Below, in pieces: positions 14,575-19,868 of a stretch of 19,868 nt of DNA. A model generated the notes under the pieces. The model made no database searches and was not told where the DNA came from. It worked only from the letters and a program-made list of their open reading frames with translations. The stretch's first letter is position 1. The number at the start of each line of letters is the position of its first letter. The DNA is from GCA-002727735 sp036159515. Its GTDB lineage: Bacteria; Bacteroidota; Bacteroidia; Flavobacteriales_D; Parvicellaceae. The translations under genes and the position numbers were made by a program. The stretch is taken from positions 1-19,868 of the forward strand of contig JAYYEV010000001.1 of assembly GCA_036159515.1 (NCBI GenBank). Reading direction: 5' to 3'.

Positions 14575-14655
14575 CATTTCAATTTTTGTTAATGAATGTT
14601 AATATTTGAAAAATTATACTAGCTTTACTCTAATAAACCTTTAAAATTTAATGTT

Positions 14656-15057
14656 ATGAGCGAAACTAACGCGAAATCTGGTAAAATGAAGGGCACCATT
14701 GGCTTTGTTTTATCATTAGTATCTATTGTTCTAGGTGGATGGGTAATCAGTACACTCTGGGCTGCTGCTGGATTTAGCACAGGAGCTGGAGCTGCTGGAT
14801 TATTACTTCCAATTGGCGCTGTAGTTTTTTCTGCTATGGGCATGAGTGCTTCTAAAAAGGCAGGTGAAAAAAGAGGACTAGCTATTGCTGGTTTAGTTAT
14901 TGGTATTATTGCTTTAGTCTATCTAGCAGTGGTTGTAGCTGGATTAGGTGCAATGAGTGCAGTTGGAGGTGCTCTTTTAGAAAATACTGATGCAATACAA
15001 GATGCTATTGAAGGATTAGAAGATTTACAAGATGATTTAGATAATCTTGATTATTAA
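14656..15057 (+). CDS. DUF4190-like small membrane protein with acidic tail
   Basis: A 133-residue membrane protein. Hydrophobic segments lie at about 12-35, 40-60 and 74-101. The middle pattern GAVVFSAMGMSASKKAGEKRGLAIAGLVIGIIALVYLA matches the DUF4190 style of two Gly/Ala-rich helices joined by a Lys/Arg-rich loop ending in KRGLAIAGL. The C-terminus (about 109-133) is very acidic (DAIQDAIEGLEDLQDDLDNL) and probably helical. Function unknown; proteins of this type are common small inner-membrane proteins. The Ala/Gly content makes the gene locally less A+T-rich than its neighbours, which follows from composition rather than transfer. A strong terminator follows. Confidence 0.8.
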   Translation: MSETNAKSGKMKGTIGFVLSLVSIVLGGWVISTLWAAAGFSTGAGAAGLLLPIGAVVFSAMGMSASKKAGEKRGLAIAGLVIGIIALVYLAVVVAGLGAMSAVGGALLENTDAIQDAIEGLEDLQDDLDNLDY

Positions 15058-15101
15058 ATTCAGTTAAGAGCTCGAAAGCTTTTTACTATATCTAATTTAT
15101 T

Positions 15102-15144
15102 AAATGACTGCAGTTATCGATTTGGTTCTGCGGTCATTTTTTTT
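15102..15144 (+). terminator. Intrinsic terminator after the DUF4190-like gene
   Basis: ATGACTGCAG (15104-15113) pairs with CTGCGGTCAT (15128-15137) with one G:T wobble and a 14-nt loop; AA before and TT after extend it. Eight T residues (15137-15144) follow. It separates the DUF4190-like gene from the bestrophin gene. Confidence 0.88.
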
Positions 15145-15197
15145 ATCATAAATGATGATTACTATTAATCAAATGATAAAACACAACTCACATCTTG

Positions 15198-15205
15198 TAA
15201 ATTTG
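15198..15205 (+). promoter_or_regulatory. Possible -7 promoter element (TAAATTTG)
   Basis: Exact match to the Bacteroidota -7 consensus TAnnTTTG, 19 nt before the bestrophin ATG and just after the terminator, where a new promoter is needed. No clear -33 TTG lies at the usual distance upstream. Confidence 0.45.
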
Positions 15206-15224
15206 TTGAAAATATCTAATATTT

Positions 15225-16097
15225 ATGTCTAAATACAACCCTAAAGATTGGTTCGGATTAATCTTTGAATTTCATAAAAGTGACACCTTACGAAAACTAA
15301 TCTATGTTCTTCTCATTTATGGAATTTATGCAGGAGCCATAGTTTTCTTGGAACTACACTACACCAATTTTAAAAGCACTATATCAATTCATTCTCTGTT
15401 GGGTTTTGTAATTGGATTGCTGTTGGTTTTTCGTACCAACACAGCCTATGATAGATGGTGGGAAGGCAGAAAGGTTTTAGGCGCCTTAGTCAACACAGCT
15501 AGAAATGTAGCGTTGAAATACCACACTTTTTCCAATGAATTAACATCATCTGAAAAAAAAGCATTTGCAGCACTCATATCAAACTATGTGTTTTCAATGA
15601 AAAACCATTTAAGAGACAAGGTCATAGTAGAAGAAATGTCATTCAATGAAAAAATGAATGAAAAAGAATACATCCAAACTAACCACAAACCCAATTTAGT
15701 GGCAGGTAAACTGTATGAATGTGTCAAACATCTTTATGATGAAAAGCAAATTTCTGGAGAAGTGTACATAACCATTGACCAACAATTGAAAGAGTTTACC
15801 GATATAGTTGGAAAGTGTGAACGAATTAAAAAGACCCCTATTCCAAAATCATATAATATATTTCTCAAAAAATTTATTTTTATTTACACCTTTACGCTCC
15901 CCTTAGGTTTAGCAACCACTTTTTTCTACTGGGCGATCCCCATTAGCATGTTTGTGCTCTACATTTTAGCTAGTTTAGAATTGCTTGCGGAAGAAATTGA
16001 AAATCCCTTTGGAGAGGACTCTAATGATTTACCCGTTGATGACATTTGCGACACAATAAAGAGTAATGTAGAAGAAATTTTAATTGAGGGTAGATAA
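15225..16097 (+). CDS. Bestrophin-family ion channel protein
   Basis: A 290-residue bestrophin/UPF0187 membrane protein. The hallmark is FRTNTAYDRWWEGRKVLGALVN at about 69-90 (in part FRTNTAYDRWWEGR), following a hydrophobic helix at about 24-42 and SIHSLLGFVIGLLLVF at 54-69. Two further hydrophobic segments lie at about 219-250 (FLKKFIFIYTFTLPLG, then WAIPISMFVLYILASLELLAEEIENPFGED). The conserved EEIENPFG motif marks the cytoplasmic end of the last helix. Bacterial homologues form pentameric channels, some cation-selective, unlike the chloride-selective animal bestrophins; selectivity here is unknown. The final codons overlap the S4-domain gene by 14 nt. Confidence 0.93.
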   Translation: MSKYNPKDWFGLIFEFHKSDTLRKLIYVLLIYGIYAGAIVFLELHYTNFKSTISIHSLLGFVIGLLLVFRTNTAYDRWWEGRKVLGALVNTARNVALKYHTFSNELTSSEKKAFAALISNYVFSMKNHLRDKVIVEEMSFNEKMNEKEYIQTNHKPNLVAGKLYECVKHLYDEKQISGEVYITIDQQLKEFTDIVGKCERIKKTPIPKSYNIFLKKFIFIYTFTLPLGLATTFFYWAIPISMFVLYILASLELLAEEIENPFGEDSNDLPVDDICDTIKSNVEEILIEGR

Positions 16098-16449
16098 GTA
16101 TATATGGGCAGTAAGGCTATTTAAAACAAGATCGCAAGCTTCTAAAGCCTGTAATGGTGAAAAAGTCCTCATTAACGGAGAGTTTGTAAAAGCAAGTAAG
16201 GTGTTAAAAGACAACGATGTTATCTCCATCAAATCAACCCCTATTTGGAGAACATATACCGTAATTGATTACCCGAAATCAAGAGTTGGTCCAAAATTAG
16301 TTAACGAATTTGTTAAAGAAACCACTTCCATATCTGAGCTGGAAAAGTTAAAACAATATGAGTTGATGAATCGACAAAATAAAAGTTTAGGTATAAAAGG
16401 GAGACCCACTAAAAAAGACAGGCGAAATTTAGGAAAATGGTTTGATTAA
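16084..16449 (+). CDS. S4-domain RNA-binding protein (Hsp15/HslR type), TTG start
   Basis: A 121-residue S4-domain protein. The N-terminus MRVDKYIWAVRLFKTRSQASKAC, then GEKVLINGEFVKASKVLKDNDVISI, is the classic S4 RNA-binding fold (about residues 1-56). The basic C-terminal tail (KGRPTKKDRRNLGKW) is as in Hsp15, a heat-shock protein that binds 50S subunits carrying stalled nascent chains. The conserved RVDKY start begins right after a TTG at 16084 and no in-frame ATG could replace it without losing the S4 core, so TTG is the probable start. This makes the gene overlap the bestrophin stop by 14 nt, suggesting coupled translation, although the two functions have no known link. Confidence 0.88.
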   Translation: MRVDKYIWAVRLFKTRSQASKACNGEKVLINGEFVKASKVLKDNDVISIKSTPIWRTYTVIDYPKSRVGPKLVNEFVKETTSISELEKLKQYELMNRQNKSLGIKGRPTKKDRRNLGKWFD

Positions 16450-16564
16450 GAATTTAGTCTAATAAATATTTTTCTTTTTACTTCTGAATTTATCATGTGG
16501 TAATTTTTATTACAGTTTTAACTTATAAATTTCGCTCATCATTTAATTAGTTAAATCTTATCAC

Positions 16565-17470
16565 ATGAAAAACATATTCTTTTTTCTACTTTATTTTGGA
16601 GTACTTAGTATTTCGGCTCAAACTTCAAATATCCAAATCACTTCCGAGAACCAAGAACCATTTAACCTATTTATCAATGGTCAACAAGTTTCAAATATGG
16701 CCAATAATGTACATGATGTTTCAGGAATGAATCAGGGTGTTAATTATGAAATTGTTATTGACTATGTTATGCCTAATACGGCAGATATTAAAACTTCTCT
16801 AAATATTATGAGAAACAATGAGTCAGGGATACTTTTATATTTAGTACCAAAATTTAATCAAGGTTCTCTCATTTATAAAGGAGTAAAAAAAGAAGATGGC
16901 CAAATTTCAATGGATGCAAACATTTCAATTAATATGAACATGAATGAAAATGGCTTTAATGTATCTATGGGAATGGATGAAAATTCAAATACCAATATAT
17001 CCTCATCTAATTCTACGTCAACCAACTCAGGGACTGTTTCTCAAGCACATTCAAATACGTACAATTCATCACAGGCTAGTGCAAACACATACAATCCGCC
17101 TCCTTCAAATCAAAACATGCAGCAAACCAATCAACCTACTGTAGTTTATGTACAAGGATATAATGGGAGAATTGGCTGTTCAAACCCAGTAAATAAGGAA
17201 AGATTTGATAGTATGATGGAAAGTGTAGAAGACGCTTCTTTTGCAGAAGATAAAGTAAGAGTTGCTAAGCGAATTCTCAAAACCAACTGCCTCACTATTG
17301 ATAATTTAGTCATGATATTAGAAGAAATCTCTTTTGATGAAGATCAGCTTGAATTAGCAAAGTTTGCTTACGACCACGTGTACGACCTTGAAAACTATTA
17401 CAAAGTTTATGATGTATTTTCATTCAGCAAATCTGGAGAAGAGTTGGAGGAATACATAGAAAACAGATAA
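16565..17470 (+). CDS. Secreted DUF4476-domain protein
   Basis: A 301-residue exported protein. Residues 1-18 (MKNIFFFLLYFGVLSISA) are a signal peptide before Gln19. Residues about 20-100 form a beta-rich N-domain (EPFNLFINGQQVSN, LLYLVPKF). Residues about 110-200 are low complexity, first Met/Asn-rich and then Ser/Asn/Thr/Gln-rich, a probable disordered linker. Residues about 205-301 are a DUF4476 domain: two similar units, SFAEDKVRVAKRIL and SFDEDQLELAKFAY, followed by DLENYYKVYDVFSFSKSGEELEEYI. This domain is typical of Bacteroidota and has no known activity. Two cysteines at about 205 and 238 could form a disulfide. The A/T-rich region before the ATG has a near-match -7 element (TAAATTTC, 16526-16533). 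The gene appears monocistronic. Confidence 0.85.
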   Translation: MKNIFFFLLYFGVLSISAQTSNIQITSENQEPFNLFINGQQVSNMANNVHDVSGMNQGVNYEIVIDYVMPNTADIKTSLNIMRNNESGILLYLVPKFNQGSLIYKGVKKEDGQISMDANISINMNMNENGFNVSMGMDENSNTNISSSNSTSTNSGTVSQAHSNTYNSSQASANTYNPPPSNQNMQQTNQPTVVYVQGYNGRIGCSNPVNKERFDSMMESVEDASFAEDKVRVAKRILKTNCLTIDNLVMILEEISFDEDQLELAKFAYDHVYDLENYYKVYDVFSFSKSGEELEEYIENR

Positions 17471-17522
17471 TGGTATAGCTTTAAATATACAATTTGTTTA
17501 CTGTATTATAATTGATAGGTAT

Positions 17523-17541
17523 TTCTAATTACGAATTAGAA
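17523..17541. repeat. Perfect 8-bp-arm inverted repeat upstream of the vWA gene
   Basis: TTCTAATT (17523-17530) and AATTAGAA (17534-17541) are exact inverted repeats with a 3-base spacer (ACG). It lies 52 nt after the DUF4476 stop and about 84 nt before the vWA start. No T-run follows, so an operator or a 3'-end stabilising hairpin is as likely as termination. Confidence 0.5.
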
Positions 17542-17565
17542 TTTCAAATATAATTCTTTCAACAA

Positions 17566-17592
17566 GACACTTAAAAAACCTTAAAAAGTGTC
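17566..17592. repeat. Inverted repeat 32 nt before the vWA start
   Basis: GACACTT (17566-17572) and AAGTGTC (17586-17592) are 7-bp inverted repeats around a 13-base A-rich spacer. It lies 32 nt upstream of the GTG start of the vWA gene. It could be a regulator-binding site or a leader hairpin; there is no T-run after it. Confidence 0.45.
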
Positions 17593-17624
17593 ATTCAAAC
17601 CAATTTTACAATAGATTTACTATT

Positions 17625-18749
17625 GTGAGTTCTAGATCAAATACTTATTCAGGTTTCGTTTTCGAACCCTATAAAGCTGAAGATCAATCCCCATTTGATA
17701 AACTATTTGAAATTTTCAAAGAGCTCATCACTTTTACTTCAGGAGATTTTGATGAAACCATCAATTGGATGAGAGAATTAGATAAGGAATACAACCTAAC
17801 AAATGAGGATTATACCATTGATGATTTCGTGGAGGATTTAAAGAAAAAAGGATATATCAAACAAAAAATTGATCCAAAAGGAACAACTGAAACTATGCTT
17901 TCGGCCAAAACAGAACAGGCACTTAGAAAAAAAGCACTGAACCAAATATTTGGTAAAATTAAAAAAACGGGGAAGGGAAATCACAAAACTAAAAAACAGG
18001 GACTTGGCGATGAACCATCTGGTGAACTAAGAAACTATACTTTTGGAGACGCTCTTGACAAAATCTCTATCACAGAATCCATTAAGAATGCTCAACTCAA
18101 TAATGGAATTGACCATTTTCAGCTTTTTGAAAAAGATTTAGTTGTAGAAGAGTCGTTCCATAAAAGTCAAATGAGTACCGTTTTAATGGTGGATATTAGC
18201 CATAGTATGGTTTTATATGGTGAGGATCGAATAACTCCTGCCAAAAAAGTGGCGATGGCGCTAACAGAATTCATCAAAACAAGATATCCCAAAGACAGTA
18301 TTGAAGTAATTGTTTTTGGAAATGATGCGTGGCCTATCAAAATAAAAGACCTCCCCTACCTTAGAGTAGGTCCTTATCATACGAATACAGTAGCTGGATT
18401 AGGCTTAGCCATGGATTTGCTTCGAAGGAAAAGAAACTCCAATAAACAGATCTTTATGATTACCGACGGGAAACCAAGTTGCGTAAACATGAAAGACGGT
18501 ACGTATTACAAAAATAGCAATGGGCTTGATCCGTTCATTACCAATCAATGCTATGCGATGGCTCAACAGGCAAGAAGGTTACACATCCCCATCACCACCT
18601 TTATGATTGCGAAAGATCCTTTCTTGATGGAATTTATCCAAAAATTTACAGAGGCTAATAAAGGAAAAGCGTTCTATACCGGCTTGCAAAATCTCGGAGA
18701 AATGATTTTTGAAGATTACGAGTCAAACCGAAAAAAAAGAATAAACTAA
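17625..18749 (+). CDS. vWA-domain protein, partner of the following AAA+ ATPase
   Basis: A 374-residue cytoplasmic protein with no signal peptide or membrane segment. Residues about 1-80 are a conserved helical region (FDKLFEIFKELI, FTSGDFDETINWMRELDKEY, DYTIDDFVEDLKKKGYI). Residues about 95-135 are Lys/Gly-rich. The von Willebrand A domain starts near 183. Its MIDAS motif is MVDISHS (Asp190, Ser192, Ser194) with downstream Thr255 and the ITDGKPS motif with Asp281. The start is a GTG at 17625, with no in-frame ATG before the conserved FVFEPY segment. The AAA+ gene starts one base after its stop. In magnesium chelatase (ChlD/ChlI), RavA-ViaA and CbbQ-CbbO systems, a vWA protein docks substrates to a MoxR-type ATPase. 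This pair probably does the same for an unknown target. Confidence 0.87.
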   Translation: MSSRSNTYSGFVFEPYKAEDQSPFDKLFEIFKELITFTSGDFDETINWMRELDKEYNLTNEDYTIDDFVEDLKKKGYIKQKIDPKGTTETMLSAKTEQALRKKALNQIFGKIKKTGKGNHKTKKQGLGDEPSGELRNYTFGDALDKISITESIKNAQLNNGIDHFQLFEKDLVVEESFHKSQMSTVLMVDISHSMVLYGEDRITPAKKVAMALTEFIKTRYPKDSIEVIVFGNDAWPIKIKDLPYLRVGPYHTNTVAGLGLAMDLLRRKRNSNKQIFMITDGKPSCVNMKDGTYYKNSNGLDPFITNQCYAMAQQARRLHIPITTFMIAKDPFLMEFIQKFTEANKGKAFYTGLQNLGEMIFEDYESNRKKRIN

Positions 18750-18750
18750 C

Positions 18751-19868
18751 ATGAATATCCAATCCATTACTACACTTAAGGAATTAAAATCAAGTGGATA
18801 CACCAGTAAATCCATTAAGGATGAATTAAGAGACAACTTGATTCAAAATTTAAAAAACAATGTTAATGTATTTGAGGGTATTCACGGTTATGAAAACTCA
18901 GTGATTCCTGAAATTGAGCGTGCTATTCTCTCGAGACATAACATCAATTTATTGGGGCTAAGGGGCCAAGCCAAAACGAGAATTGCTCGCCAAATGACTT
19001 TATTGCTAGATGAATACATCCCTTATGTAAGTGGGTCTGATGTTTTTGACGATCCCTTTAATCCAATCTCAGATTATGCCCAGAAAACGTTAGCCGAAAA
19101 AGGGGATTCCACACCTATATCATGGTTGAATAGAAATGACCGATTTGCTGAAAAGTTAGCCACACCTGATGTAACAGTTGCAGATTTAATTGGAGACGTA
19201 GACCCGATAAAAGCGGCTAATTTGAAGCTGAGTTACTCCGATCAAGAGGTTATTCATTATGGAATGATTCCGAGAGCAAATCGATGCATATTTGTTATTA
19301 ATGAATTACCCGACTTGCAGGCAAGAATTCAGGTTACCCTTTTTAATATTTTGCAAGAGGGAGATATTCAAATTAGAGGTTTCAACGTACGATTTGAGCT
19401 AGACATGCTGTTCATCTTCACGGCTAATCCGGAGGATTATACCAATAGAGGATCTATTGTGACTCCGCTAAAAGATCGGATAGGGTCTCAAATTTTAACT
19501 CATTACCCTAAAAACATTGAAACTGCTAAAAAAATCACACTTCAGGAGGTGAAATCAACTACTCAACAAAAGCAACATATTCATGTTTCAAGTTTAGCAC
19601 ACGAAGTATTGGAACAAATAAGTTTTGAAGCCAGAAAAAGTGAGTTCATAGACGAAAAAAGTGGCGTCAGTGCAAGACTTAGTATTACTGCACTTGAAAA
19701 TCTTTACAGTACAGCTGAACTTCGTTTAATTAAAAATGAGGGCGTCCAGACAAGCATACGAGTTTCAGATTTTATGGGAATAATTCCTTCTATTACAGGG
19801 AAGGTTGAATTATTATATGAAGGTGAACAAGAAGGTGCTTATGCTGTTGCGGAATTGCTAATAGGAGA
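18751..19868 (+). CDS. MoxR/magnesium-chelatase-like AAA+ ATPase, 3' end cut by the window
   Basis: An ATG at 18751, one base after the vWA stop, opens 372 codons with no stop to the window edge. The N-terminus is helical (ITTLKELKSSGYTSKSIKDELRDNL). The AAA+ core holds a variant Walker A GLRGQAKT (69-76, Ala where the second Gly of GK is usual), a variant Walker B IFVINELPDL (180-189, Asn184 instead of Asp), sensor-1 TANPEDY (224-230, Asn226) and TPLKDRIGSQ with Arg243. From memory, these variants are shared by close Bacteroidota homologues, so they look like family traits and not damage. A PDVTVADLIGDVDPIKAA insert (139-156) resembles chelatase subunit I. Likely function: ATP-driven remodelling or metal-chelatase-like activity together with the vWA protein. 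The target is unknown. Confidence 0.88.
   Translation, partial: MNIQSITTLKELKSSGYTSKSIKDELRDNLIQNLKNNVNVFEGIHGYENSVIPEIERAILSRHNINLLGLRGQAKTRIARQMTLLLDEYIPYVSGSDVFDDPFNPISDYAQKTLAEKGDSTPISWLNRNDRFAEKLATPDVTVADLIGDVDPIKAANLKLSYSDQEVIHYGMIPRANRCIFVINELPDLQARIQVTLFNILQEGDIQIRGFNVRFELDMLFIFTANPEDYTNRGSIVTPLKDRIGSQILTHYPKNIETAKKITLQEVKSTTQQKQHIHVSSLAHEVLEQISFEARKSEFIDEKSGVSARLSITALENLYSTAELRLIKNEGVQTSIRVSDFMGIIPSITGKVELLYEGEQEGAYAVAELLIG

Noticed and set aside
14581..14615. AATTTTT...AAAAATT inverted repeat after the META gene
   Set aside because: Arms are A/T only with a 21-nt loop, which is expected by chance in DNA of this composition.
14625..14843. Minus-strand open frame opposite the DUF4190-like gene
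   Set aside because: Antisense to an Ala/Gly-rich coding stretch; the Pro/Ala-rich product is a composition effect.
18951..19310. AAA+ ATPase as a pseudogene because of altered Walker A and B residues
   Set aside because: The frame is open throughout, sensor-1 and arginine residues are kept, and the variants match what I recall of this family in Bacteroidota.

Overview
The window reads as chromosomal DNA from a free-living member of the Bacteroidota, most likely a flavobacterium in the broad sense (Flavobacteriales). Evidence seen directly: strongly A+T-rich sequence; a protein ending in a type IX secretion (T9SS) type-A sorting domain with a YPNP motif; a DUF4476 protein; a SpoIIE-type phosphatase of the form common in this phylum; a complete ligase-associated DNA-repair cassette; and two exact matches to the Bacteroidota -7 promoter element TAnnTTTG. 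I saw no phage, insertion sequence, CRISPR array, rRNA or tRNA. Genus and species cannot be fixed from this sequence alone.

Layout. 1-207 (minus) is the N-terminus of a secreted FG-GAP/VCBS-repeat protein. 278-2843 (plus) is a close run of a secreted DNA/RNA non-specific endonuclease with an extra C-terminal OB-like domain, a PPK2 polyphosphate kinase and a Nudix hydrolase. The 319-base gap that follows holds a cobalamin (B12) riboswitch, which leads into a secreted beta-propeller protein with a T9SS anchor (3163-4476), closed by a strong terminator. Next come a membrane-anchored SpoIIE-type phosphatase (4564-5928, plus) and a convergent SulP anion transporter (5945-7564, minus).

7636-14129 is a minus-strand block. 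In transcription order it holds a CoA-binding protein, an SNM1-like exonuclease, an ATP-dependent DNA ligase, an Lhr-type DEXH helicase, the metallophosphoesterase PdeM and a small one-helix membrane protein. The four repair genes overlap one another by 8, 8 and 4 nt, so they are very probably one translationally coupled operon for a DNA-damage response. From 14161 rightwards everything is on the plus strand: a META-domain lipoprotein, a small DUF4190-like membrane protein with a strong terminator, a bestrophin-like channel overlapped by an S4 RNA-binding protein that starts with TTG, a secreted DUF4476 protein, and a vWA protein one base ahead of a MoxR/chelatase-like AAA+ ATPase that runs off the right edge.

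The observation most worth following is the B12 riboswitch in front of a lone, T9SS-sorted beta-propeller. It suggests a surface cobalamin-binding protein analogous to BtuG of gut Bacteroides, but anchored by T9SS instead of as a lipoprotein and not next to a btuB-type receptor. The other regions are mostly recognisable families. Their interest lies in details: a Nudix box lacking two consensus residues, a degenerate STAS domain on the SulP protein, alternative start codons that set gene overlaps, and several unexplained inverted repeats in leaders.
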